A stretch of DNA of 64,000 bases, taken from positions 58,410,269-58,474,268 of the forward strand of contig RSEF01000001.1 in assembly GCA_003993805.1 (NCBI GenBank). The letters run 5' to 3'. Below are positions 26,901 through 39,000 of this stretch, piece after piece. Origin of the DNA: Himantopus leucocephalus (lineage: Eukaryota > Chordata > Aves > Charadriiformes > Recurvirostridae). The translations under genes and the position numbers were made by a program. Below the pieces are notes generated by a model. That model did no database searches and was not told where the DNA came from. It saw only the letters and a program-made list of their open reading frames with translations. Position 1 is the stretch's first letter. Every line of letters starts with the position of its first letter.

Positions 26901-29900
26901 GTCTGAAACCACCACAGAGCTCCTTGAGCACCTGCAGGGAGTCTTAAAGGAGAGGATTCTCTGGAGACTTCAGTTTTTACCTCTTTGAGCTAAATAACTT
27001 GGGGATAATCCTAGTCAGTATAACGCTGTGTTTAGAAATACCAAGATGACTACCTGATCCCTGGTCATACTTTCAAAATATACAGGACTTCATCTGCTTT
27101 TTACTTTTCTCGTGTGTTGCTTGTACCATGATCAAAGTGTTGCTGCAAGACCACAGCATGGATAAAAAACATTATTCCAGTGAGAAGACATGAGAGAAAA
27201 TGGACTGTGCAGTCACTGGGCATGATTGTGGAATTAGTAGTACAGTTTGCTTTAAATGTTCAGCACAGTTGGGGAAAAAGAAGTAGGAAGTGAACTTTCC
27301 CTCTGTCTCAAATGAAAATTAACTTGGATGAATTCAAGAGACTGCTTGCTTGCCACTGAGGTGTCTTTGTTCTCAGTCAGTAACAGCGCCATAAAACTTA
27401 GAAAAGCGTAGCCTGTTTTCAGCACTGCTGCCGTCTCCTATATCAGTGTTGCTAACAAGGTGATTGTCAAATACCACTGTATTTTGATGTGAGTGAAGGG
27501 CTGGTGGGAGAAAGGGGTCACTCTCCTTGTGTAGTGCTCCAAAAAATGACAGGCAAGTAGAGGGTAGCATGTCAAAGAGGTGGCCTGGGGAAGTGCCCCA
27601 GATTTCTTCTGAATTGTGTGGATGACTTAATTAAGACACAGGAATAGACAGATGTTTTAATGACTAAACCATCCGTCCATGATTTGGGGCATGCATATGT
27701 AACTTTCTCCCATATGGTTTCTCTGTGGGGCCCTGAGCTACTAACTTGCTGATCTCCCTCAGTTCTGCGTCCTAAAAAAAGTAAAAATGGGCTTTTCTCT
27801 GCAGCCTGCCTATGAAAGATTTTGATGTAAACCTTCCAGCGGTCACCGCAATGCGATGAAGTGATAGCCTTTCTTACGTTCAGAGGCTGAAGGAGATCAA
27901 GGATGCTTTCCTTTCAGCAGAGTCACTAGCAGGAGGAGGTAGTCCAGGCGTGGGCCTCGGGGCTGTGCCCCCGTGCTGGCAGGGAGGAGAGCGCTGTGCT
28001 GACACAACTGCTGCTGCTCCCCTGCTTCAAGGAAGGGATAACCTATTATAGCTGCTGCTTGCCTCTGCCTCCAGCCCGTATGTGGGACCACTGCAGGGGT
28101 GAGGTGTGGAAATGGAACTGATGCTTTGTCAGGGTGGGAATGGGGATTTCGAGGGGGCTGCCTTCCCCATGGCATTAAGCAGTGCTTTTTTGAGACTTCT
28201 TGGGGCTGATGAGTTTCAAAAGATACAAGGCCATGGAAAAAAAAAAAAGGAGTTTGTGTTTGCATAAGTTTAATGAGCCCTTACTAAAGGTTCAGTGCAT
28301 AGACTCCGACCTGTTTCACTTCAAGTGTCAGGTATGTTTGAACTTTAAGTGAAACATTAGCTAACACATGTCTGGATTTTTTCCTTCAAGAGGCCCGAAG
28401 TCTCCAAATATTTTCTGGGATGCAAGTCCTTTACTCAGGTTTTTCATGACTAGATTTTGACAACTTTTGGCTGCAACACTCTTAGTGTCTTAAAGCAAGT
28501 AGCAAGGCTGGATTTAGCCCGTTGTGTGTCTCTGTCCCCTGGACTTAGCTGCCCTATTGGGGGAGGACTTAAAGTTTAAGGGACACGTTTACTAAAATGA
28601 ATGGCTAGCAAGTGGAGATGTTCTGGTGTCTACTATGGGGAGATGAGGGGGAGTGTGTGTCAAGTCTCAAATTGGTGCGCTTAAGGAAGAAAGGACAACA
28701 AGGTAGTTGTTTTTCCCCTGCCTCCTTTTTTTTATGACCCCTTTTAAAATTGAATAGGGAGAGTAAACTGCTGGAAGGTAAACTTGCTCACCTGAAGTGA
28801 GAAAGGGAAAGGCAACATCTGTGTCCTAAATGGACTGAAATCACTAGCTATATTAGAAGTAAAATTGTGTTTAGGTGAGTACCCTCAAATAGGAGGATCT
28901 CTTTTTCCTGACTGCAAAATTTGGAGAATTTCATCAAGAGAAACAATTGTACAGTGAAGCTGATTAGACACAGCTGTCAAATCCACTAAGTAAGCACTTT
29001 TAAAAGTGAATGAAAAATTATCTTTTTTCATTTTGCATATGTGTCTGGAAAAGAAAGGAACTTATTAGTTGGTGTGGTGGAACAGATAAGATACACAAGT
29101 ATGTATTTCTGTGTTTTGGTTATTACCTATTACAAATTCACTAAATCTAAAAGATGCTGCTGGACACTGTCCACCTCCGCTCCATCCCTGTGTGCATGAA
29201 TGGCTTGGCAGAGTCTCCTGTAAACAGGATGTGGAGCTGTCAGAGCCCTGTTTGACTGCAGTTGTCGGTGTTTTGGAAAGTGTATGGACAAATTCTAGCT
29301 GCCTGTATCACGTGTGTACATGTGCGCAACCTTCCTCCTTTTCTTATCATGAGATGCTATTAATTTACTCTCTTTGAACTTGATCCTAAAGACCAAATAC
29401 GCTGAATTAAATACAGCATGTATAACTGCCTTTTTGTTTTTTGCCATCTCTGTGTTACTTTTCCTGTGACGTTAATCTTGAATTGTTTGGAATAGCTGTA
29501 GAGCTGACTAGTTACTCTGTGTTTCTTGGTAGCACTATGTGAACAATGCATTAATGATGCCTTACTATGCATGTTATTCCGGTTTTGAAAAATCGAGCAT
29601 TGTTCCGATGCAGAGTTGAGACACCGACCCTGGTATATAAAGCCTCCTGAAATGGAGACACACTTGAATGGAGAATCTCAAAATGGGATGCTTGAATGGT
29701 CTTTTCCCAAGTAAATAAATATTGCCTCTTACTTAGTTCCAAGAAACATGGTACACAGCTGCTCTTTACTTGTTGTCATAAAATAACGGGCCATTTGCTG
29801 ACTGAAGCAAGCTATTGGCATTATTGCTAGCAGCTGCTGAACTCTTAGTGTTAACTTAAACAGCTCATAAATGTTAATCATGTGGCAGTTTTGTTAGAGC

Positions 29901-32777
29901 TTGCCTGCGTATCCCAGAGGCACTAGCTAATATGTCACACTTTTTTCACATGAACTGATGACATTTCTTAACGGAGATTCCAAATAGTAACTTCATAATT
30001 CAGTAGTTTTACTGTGGTAGCTGAAGTTTCTTCAAAACTGCACTTCTAACTACAGCTTCACTGATACTAATATAGCTTTATTTGGACGTGTTTCAGTAGG
30101 CTCAAAGCTGCTGAGCATGCGGTGGAATGAGTACACAGTCGAAGGGAATACGCTGTCTGCTTACTGACCTGTTGTTTGGAGATCTGTGGCAAAGTCAAAT
30201 CCAAATCTAAACTGAACAAAATCTGTTCAATTTATCCCCTGCTTCAGTTTAAAGTCACTTTTGTATTGTAATGGTTTTGCTGCTATACAAGTGTGAAAAG
30301 CTTACAGGAAATGTAAGAGTTGCTGTAGAAATCTGTGTAAAGTTATCTGCATAATAAGCAATTAAATAATGTGCTGTGGCCTTTTAACAGTCCCTCCCAC
30401 TCTTCAGCCAGTGGGAATGTGTTCTTAAAAACAAAACAAAGCTTCCAAACAAACTAATCCTTTCCTTCCTTCAGGTCAGATTCTGCTAGTATTCTCTGTA
30501 GAAAACACTGGTAAGGTCCCAAACCTGGTTTTGAGCCTGGCAAAATAATTGTAAATATAACACTAATGAAAGCATAGATAAAGGAGTAAAAGCTGCCGTA
30601 TTATTGTAGGAGTTTAATTTTTAATTTTAATCATTGTGAAGGTTAGAAAGAGAACAGTGTTGTTTCTAGTGCATGCCATATAGAGAAATTATGCTTACCG
30701 CATCTAAAATCTGTTTTCTCATCCTTACTTTTATGTGAGCATACAGTGAAAGTTTTTATCTCTAGGGCAGTGGTATATGTTTACCAGAACTGCACTTTGT
30801 GCCCAGAGGCTATACTCCCTACCAAACTAGTCGAAATGGCAGATAGTCTAGGCTTCTGGTATCAGCCTGTGGACACAGGTTAACCTAACTACAACATGAC
30901 GGTTCCTGTACAAAGCTGTATGCTCTCTGCTGTGTATTTGGGTGGTGCTTTGCTTGTGTGCGTGTGTGTGCATGCCGTTCCTCTTCGGGGTTCTCTCCTG
31001 GTTGCTTGCAGAAGAATTTCTGTCCCTGAATGGATGTGCAGGACAGGGACACGTATTGCGGACTGATGTTAAATGGATCCTATCTGGTAAGGTGGGGTGT
31101 CCCAACTTGAGCTGGGATCTCTTGAGCTTTACAAGATAGACTTCATTCAAGGAAGTATGATTTAGAGTGTGGAAGATCATAAACAGGACTGTTTTTTTGT
31201 GGTTGTTAAAGTATCAAACCAAAGATACGTAAGGCTAACACTACAACATATAGAAATCTGTGAGCAAGGGTTTGATCTCAAAACGTTCAGTCATCTTATT
31301 TCCAAGGACAGGAGTAAATGTCAGTGTTCAAGTAGGTGGATGTAAGAATTTGTTTCTGGACTTGTTCCTAAAAGCCCAGAGAAAGATTGGGTAGTATATG
31401 ATTTAGTAGTTTTTGGTTAGAAATTACACAGAAAACTCTCTAGCAAAGTGGAGGGGACTCCAGATTGTGTGTGTGTGGTTAAACTATAATTGCATGACTG
31501 ATGTTTTGGGAAAGGCAATTGTAAAAAGCTTATTTGTAAAGAAGCGGTGTATTTCCTTACAGATAGGACGACCATCCAACTGTTAGTTCTGGTCACATCT
31601 TCTTCAGTGTTTTTTTGTGGGTTTCTAGTGGTTTTTGTCACTAGTCAGGTTTTTTTTGTTGTTTCTTTGTTTTCTTTCTCCTAAAGGTCCACCCAAAAAT
31701 TCTACTGTTGCCCTTTAATTCTGTCCCATCTACGTGCATGTCTCATGCAGCAGATCAAGACAGCTTGCCGAGATTCGATACAACTTCAAATATCCAGAGT
31801 GGTACTTAAGTGAAAAAAGAAAGTAGGGGAAACGCCAAACTGATAGAATATCTCAGTGACAGCTCTATGTGCCTTGTTTTGAGTCTGAGAGTAACTTTCT
31901 TATGCTGCATTCCTAAACTGACAGAATAGAAGCATACTCAAATGACTGAGTTCAAGAAATGAGTTAAGAAAACGGTGACCCGAATTTTGGTTCTCTACAA
32001 AATTCTGATCCAGAAATATCTTATTATGGCTGCTCTCTAAGTTGAAACTAGGGTTTTTCTTGACCACGTGCACATATTTGGACTTTGGTGTGAATTGGAT
32101 GATGATGAAAAGCATAAATGACTTGATAAGTTATCTGACACATGTAGAAAGCTGTGTACCTGACAAATCTTGGCTAATGCAGTGGTCCTAAGGCTGATCT
32201 CTGAGATCAATCTCTGGACCAAAAATGAGATGGACAAGGAAAGAAATCCTCCTGAGTAAGAAGCTTTCCTTGTTTTTATTTGATAATTTTGCAACCCTAC
32301 TGAAAAGTCTGAATGGATGACCTAAACATTCTTCCGAATCCCTGATTTTTCAGAGTCTCTGAGCAAAGGAATAAATTGATCTTAAACATGAAGTCCTGCA
32401 TTCAAGGTTTTGAGTTCAGATTTGTAGGAAACTTCAAGAAAGCGGTAGTTAAAGGAGCTGGCAGAACTTAGAAGCAAAGTATGGTGTATACTGTTAAGCA
32501 TTTCTTTGCAGCTGTACAGTTTGAAACCCAAATAGGCTAGTAAACTGCCAAAGAAGCGCTTGCCTGTCCTGGTAGGGAGGCACATGACCAGCACCATCTT
32601 TCGTATTACTTGTGTGACTCGTAAGTAGGAAGAGACACTTGAGTTTATTAGGGAGTAACTTGTGTGTTAGTAGATAATGTGTGGGGAGAAGGAAAGCAGT
32701 GAAGAACTGAAATATTAAAAGGTGCAAAAGAAAAGTTGTCAGAAGTACTAATCACTTTTTTTGTTTTTCTCTTGCAG
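20976..32777. other. Noncoding, probable CNOT4 intron 1 (3' part)
   Basis: Nearly 12 kb without a supported gene. It contains a perfect 18-bp tandem duplication at 24201-24236, a somewhat GC-richer stretch at about 27900-28180 that is too CpG-poor to call an island, and many T- and A-runs. It ends at the branch/pyrimidine tract and acceptor of the first coding exon. Confidence 0.6.
24201..24236. repeat. Perfect 18-bp tandem duplication
   Basis: ATTCTCTTAAGGTGAAAA occurs twice back to back with no mismatch, and a partial copy (attctctta) precedes it. Confidence 0.9.
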
Positions 32778-32845
32778 ACCTTCAAGTGCTGACCTTCTTG
32801 GTCTATTAAGTTATTATAAACTTTTGCTGCTCTGCGAACACAAAG
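32778..32845 (+). other. CNOT4: CNOT4 5' UTR part of the first coding exon
   Basis: The acceptor is a T-rich tract ending in cttgcag (AG at 32776-32777). The 68 bases between it and the start codon contain no ATG, so ATG 32846 is the first start in this exon. The preceding context is ACAAAG, with A at -3. Because an acceptor precedes the start codon, at least one noncoding exon must lie further upstream. Confidence 0.85.
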
Positions 32846-33019
32846 ATGTCTCGCAGCCCTGATGCTAAGGAAGACCCTGTGGAATGTCCCCTTTGCATGG
32901 AGCCTCTGGAAATTGATGACATCAACTTCTTCCCTTGCACCTGTGGCTACCAAATCTGTCGTTTCTGTTGGCATCGTATTCGTACTGATGAGAATGGACT
33001 TTGTCCTGCTTGCAGAAAG
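32846..33019 (+). CDS. CNOT4: CNOT4 coding exon 1: RING domain
   Basis: Encodes residues 1-58, from MSRSPDAKED to ACRK. The zinc ligands are all cysteines (C14, C17, C31, C33, C38, C41, C53, C56), the unusual C4C4 arrangement that marks CNOT4 rather than the usual C3HC4 RING. Leu16, known from the family as an E2-contact residue, is present. The exon ends in phase 0 at AAAG|gtaaat. Reading into the intron would add 33 residues before a stop at 33119, with no sign that this is used. Confidence 0.97.
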
Positions 33020-36000
33020 GTAAATATCCTGGAACAGCAGCTTGTCTTGCACATATCACAAGGCTCTTGCATTGTGTTGGTACCAAAGACATCCTTTTCC
33101 TTCGGGGAAACATTCATCTAGTCGTGGCCTAGATCAAGGGTGAGGTGTTGGATCTTTCAGATTCTATCTGCATAGGTGTTGAAGCTGTTGTACAATGGCT
33201 CATCTTGGTTTGTTAAATTCAGAACTGGATTAATAGGGGAAGCTGTGGATCAGAACCAAGGCATGCTCATGCTGGGAGAACTGCCAAAAAAAAAATCCTT
33301 TGAGTTGGGGTGCTCGTGCACTGACAGAGTCTTTTCAGGAAGGACAGTGAGGATTCCAGCATCAGAGGTTTGCTGAGGTCCAAGGTTCAGCTAAACTAGC
33401 AGAGCTGTATGAAGCAAGCTTATAAAGCACCTGCTTGTTTTGTTTGTGGCACTGGAGTTTTTAATCCGTATTTTTCTGGACACTAAACATGTAAAACCTT
33501 TAGAAAATACATCCAATGGTGTTAAACTTTAAAGCATTTCAAAATCTAGGCTAAGTCTATTTGTCTAGTGTTCTGATCTTGTTGCCAGATGCTTAAAGGT
33601 AGTATTTTGAGAGTCACACTTAATTTCTCCATGTCTCTTAATTGATGTCTGGCTGATACTCTGGTTGGCCACAACTATTAACTTCAGCTTCACTAAACTG
33701 TCTGCCTTTTCCTTTGAATTATTTTCTTCCTCCCTTTAGTGTTTTGCTTAACCTCATTATTTCTTTATCTTCAGTGTTTAATAAAATTCTTTCTCAATAT
33801 CTTCTCTTTAACTCTGACTTCCCTTGATTGTAACTTTCTTGCCTGGCCTTCCTCTTTTTGTAATCACAGCTACTTATGTCCTCTCTTTCTTCTGCTATTT
33901 TAATTGTGATCCTATCCTCCATTTATGCCTTTGGCTTCCTGTCTCATATTACAGCTCCACTTTCAGACCTCAAGTAATCCTACTTGGTCTCACTATCTTT
34001 ATTCACTACCACAGCTTTCTGTAAGCACTTCCAGTCGTATTTTCTTGCTGCTCTTTTGGGCTTCGGTTACACTAGAACTTTCACTGCTAACCTGTGTTTG
34101 GACGCCTTTGCAAGCCTGAAGGCTATCCCACAGCAATGTACGTTTGTTAACAAATAGCACAAATTTGCTGTGATACTTGAGCTGTATGTTCTACAAGGAA
34201 GATCCACCTGTCATCAGTCAAATCAGTCTCCACATGTGATACCTGCTGTAGATGACACACGCTCTACAGTAATTTTCATAGCACAAGCAAATTTCCGTTC
34301 TTCCGGTACAACATGAGATTTCTGGGATTTCCTTCTCTGTTCCTTCATTTACCTGGATTTATTACAGTACTTTTTGCCAACAATTATTTGATTCATCTCT
34401 GCCTGTTCATTATTGGAAGTTTGTGGAATATATGTGAAAAAAAATCACAGAAGCAGAATGCTATTCACTGCCTCTGGGTATCTGAATTCTTTGAAATATG
34501 GATACTGCCACAGCTGGACCGTTTAATGTGGAATAATCTGGCATTTGATTGGATGTGCAAATATTTTGCTGAATTGGATACAGTATGCTCGGCGAAAAGA
34601 TAGAATGAGTGCTACAATTGGAATGAAGTACACTGACCGTTACAGGAGAGGAAGGAGACATCTTTCACAATGGATGAGGATTATGTTCTTGATACTTCCT
34701 CCATCTATGGACTACAAGGCATTCTTGAGTAGAGTTGCAGCTTGTTGCTGGATTGTAGGACATTTGCATGGAGGAGGCTGAGGAGTGCGCTCTTTCGTGG
34801 CATAGACAAAGACATGGTGGTGCAGAGACCTCATCAGGATCTTGGGAATAAATCATTTCGAGCTATGCAGTTGATAGCAGCATCAAATAAGTCTGAAGAA
34901 GCCACCTTTTGAAATGCGCTGGACCTTCTGAACCAGGTATGTGTTTTTGTGTGCAGTGTGTCTAAATAGTTCCCATCTGTGTGTAGTAAGGTTTCTGGGG
35001 AAAAGATCTAAGTAGTTTTCTAATTCATAACTGCTATGAAGTGTATTGGTTGTGACAACTTAAAATGCTGAAGTGCAGAAAATGGCAAAGCAACAAAATT
35101 TTTACAGGGAAGTCTATAGTAGGTACTATGGTTTCAGCGGGTACGTCATGTTTATAATGTGTATACTAGTGCAGGATACTTACTGCAAAGTGGACTGTGA
35201 ATAAACATATATTAAAACAAGGCTGAGTACATTATGCACAATTACATAATAGAAAACTGCTATTTGTGCCAATGGTATTGAATGCAATGCGAGTTCTCCA
35301 GTGGTTTGATCGCTACTCTGTGGAGAAGAGCAATGAAGAAGTACCCTGTCTAGGGATTTTGGTTGAAAGGTTTGGAAATTTTGGAAAAGCCTGTGATAAA
35401 AATGTTTGGCTAAACACTATAGTGGTGCCTATGCCATTAGTTTGATAGATCTTAACTGCGCATTGCATATATGCCATTATTTTCCTAAGCTTCTCTAATT
35501 TACTTCTAACTGAAAAGATGTTGGCTTGCAGTTTTTCTACCAAAGAGAAAATACTTTTCACACTTGAACTGTTATATAGCTTAACATTTGCATGTGCAGA
35601 ATATGTGCACGTGGTTGCAAGTCAATTGAGTTAGTGTCTTAAGTTTCCTTCTGTTAGTAACAGTAGTAGACAAACATTTTTGTTTTGGTTTGTGAAAGTA
35701 TGAATTTAACTTGAATGCGGGTTGGAAACAAGTACTTGTTACTCTTAATGCGTTAAAAGCTTTCTAAACTTTGTCTGAATCTTCTGAAATAGACTCGGAA
35801 ATTGTTTCTGTTTAATTCATTAACTACAAAAAGTACTTCCTTAAAAAATAGAACTGACCTGCTTTGAGTTCCTGATGCCCTTCAGAATTGTAGGTGTAGT
35901 CAATTGTAAGATGCTAAGCAAGCCTTCCTGTTTTTTCCAGTCAATTGATTTCTTAACTGTGAGTGAAATAGCTGCTAACTAGTCAAATTAAAATGAAAAT

Positions 36001-39000
36001 ATGCTGTCCTTAAAAGAGACTTCTGTAGCTGGGTTACAGGTCATCAGTGTCGCTGGTTCTGGTTTTAAAGCCAGTGATTTTTATCTTTGCAGTGATTTTT
36101 CTTTTTTCTTTTCTCTGAAATTTAGTGGCCTAGGTACTGTTTGCCATACGAATAATATGTGCCATTTCAGTCACTTGTGTTGCTCTAATAGAGCAACTCA
36201 AACCTAAGTGTCAGTTGTTGCAATTCTTAAATCCAACAATAAAAAAGCCTAGCTCCTTCACATTTCTTAATTGCTTTGCCCTTCCACCAAATAATACAAC
36301 TTGATACGCAGCTTTTCCTGTGATGCGGCTTTGCCGTGTTCTCCAGTTCCTTGGCTTAGTGAGCTTTATCACTCCTGGCACCTGGTGTTAGAGATGGAGA
36401 GAAATAGTAAACCACTACATTTTATGACCAAGAAACTAACGTGTTTTAAGCATGTTTTCGTCCATGTTTCTCATACTCTTGCTTCTGTGTAAAAGAAACA
36501 CTTGGTCTTAATGCCCAGTCTCCAAATGTCAGTTCCTTTCTCTGGTGCTTTTAATCCCACAACTAAGTAGTTTGGTGCAACAATTGATGCTTAGAAATAT
36601 ATACGAAATTGCTATTTTTTTATTTGTGATATAAGCAGTATGGTGTATACTATGCATAAATCTTATTGACTTTCTCTTTATTTCTCATTTCAGAACCTTT
36701 TCAGTAGCAAGGCAACAACTGGGAAATGTTGGTACATCCATTGTGCGGAAGGAATGTGACCCATCTGGGAATGACAAAAGCGAAGTGCTTGATAAATCCC
36801 AGCTGAGCTTTCAACAATTGGGAAAATGTGGGGAGAAAAGTCTAAAAGAAAACAAAACTTAAATGACAAGACAAACTTAGCCAGGAAGACTGAGAATTCA
36901 TCAAGGGCCATCTCTGGTTAAAGAAATGAGACAACAGAAGACATTCGAACTTTTGATGAAGGTCTTGTAGGACTACCAGCAACTTGCACTTAGTGTAAAC
37001 AAAATCTGGTCACTTGCCATGTTGGCACATCTTGTTCAGGTGGCTTCCGTGGTTTTTGCTGAAGAGGATTCGTATAACTTAAGTGGAGGGTGTCAGTTAA
37101 ACTTAGTGAATCGGTGAGGTTGACATCTCTCAATGTCTTGCATCTGAAAATACATAAATATTGATAACACTTGATGTAGCTACTTTGCTTGGATCTGAAA
37201 TCCTCTACCAGCTAAGGAATCAGTGATAGTAGGTTAAACAAGTATCTTAGGCTTCTTGTGTTTTTTTTAAAAAAAAAAAAAAAAAAAAGCTGGGGAGAGT
37301 GTAATGTCAGTAACATTGCCACTTTAGCTGTTGCAAAACTTGAGAGCTTCTGGTACCTTTGGTACTACACCTATTTTATAGGGTTGGACAGAGAGTAAAC
37401 AACAGATGAAATGGTACTGTGACATCCACCAGCAGTCAATCCACCTTGCTTGGCTTTGAGTCATGTTCCACCAGCCTTCCCTGCATGTGTTCTGTTTGTA
37501 ATTGAGCTATCATTTGAGTTCATGAACTTCAACACTGTGGGAAGCAATCACTCTGAAGATGAAATCATTTGCTGTCCTATTTGTAGACTGACTTTGTCCT
37601 TAATTGAAAGGAACAGCATTTCTAATACTTAATATCTTTTAGAATTAGCTTCTGAAATGTTGGTACTGTGCTTAGTTGCCTTCATCCCTCCTTAAAGGCC
37701 CAATGTGCCACACATTGTATATAGATAGAAAAACCATCTATCACTACTTAGGATTGCGTTTCTGATTTATTCTTGGGATTCAAGAGGTGCACGCAGATAC
37801 ATTTACAGGTCCTGCAAGTCAGGTTATCCAACTACTCATATTCCTTAGAAGCATTAAACATGTCATGAGAGTGATAAACACACATTTCCTACATAATGCA
37901 GCTCTACAGCATCTAGCAAGAACTTTAGATCATTCTGTTGCTCAAACAAGTGCTGTTATCTGTGGTGGCAAATCAAGCATTGCCACTTCTTATTGATTGA
38001 AATCCTTATTTAGGTAGTCTTGTACTTTCTGCTGAGATGAAGACATTTCACTTCCCTGATTCTGAAGTTGCTGTTTAGTTGTGTGCCTCCCAGCAGTTCT
38101 TGAGCTCTCCTGTACCAAATACAAACTCCTAGTTTTACTATGGATGAATAAAAGTTCTGCTCAAAGTTATGTTTGAGCTACCCAGAATGTTTCCTGACTA
38201 ATGTTCGGGACCTCTGGTAGCAAATAGCTTTACAGAAAAGGAACATACTGTCTGACTTGCTTCTTATTTGAGAATATGCTCTGAATGTGGCTATATTTGG
38301 CAAGAAAGAAGCTGATCAACTTTAGCACTGTTTACTGTAGTTTTCTTGGACCTTCAGGAGCCTTGCTGAACCTACTGAATTAATTGCTGTGCTCTGGTAC
38401 TGTGCAAGAATACTTGCAAGCCTTGCCTTGCATAGTATGGGATATGGAGAAGGAATTAATCTGTGAAAGGATGGATTGTGGGTATGATACCACATCACTT
38501 GATGTAGGGCAAGCCATTTTATTTTTGGAACTATATCTACCTTATACTGGTGCGCTTGTTTCCTTCCCATTCCTATCTGAACTCAGCTTGCCTGTGATGA
38601 TGGAATTAACTCTCTCTTTGCCGAGCAGTCTTTCTCTTCCCTAAAACAAAACAATATCTGTTCTTTATTCTACATGAGTGACTAACACAGACTTTGAGAA
38701 GCTCTTTAAGTGAAATGCCTTGCAGAATTATTCTGCATCTCTGAAGTCCTCATGTGTGCATGTGTTAGCTCAAGATAATCATTGGCTATAGCTAATCTCA
38801 AATGACCTTACTAAGAGGTCATTGCTATTCATCAAGTACATTGTGAAATCTGTGTAAGGTATTCGGTGTTACTTGTGAATAACATAACTTCTTAAGAAAT
38901 GGTACGGTTTTAACTGTTTTTCAAGGGTAACATGAGTGCTTATTGTGTTTTCATGTTAAGGACTCGGTTGTGTAACTTGGGCTACTGCTGAAGTATCTTA

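Noticed and set aside
27900..28265. GC-richer stretch with a 122-residue minus-strand frame, considered as a promoter or gene
   Set aside because: Few CpGs, no splice or domain support, and the frame has no family resemblance.
37261..37288. A20 run considered as the poly(A) tail of a processed pseudogene
   Set aside because: No AATAAA just upstream, preceded by T8, and no parent mRNA recognised.
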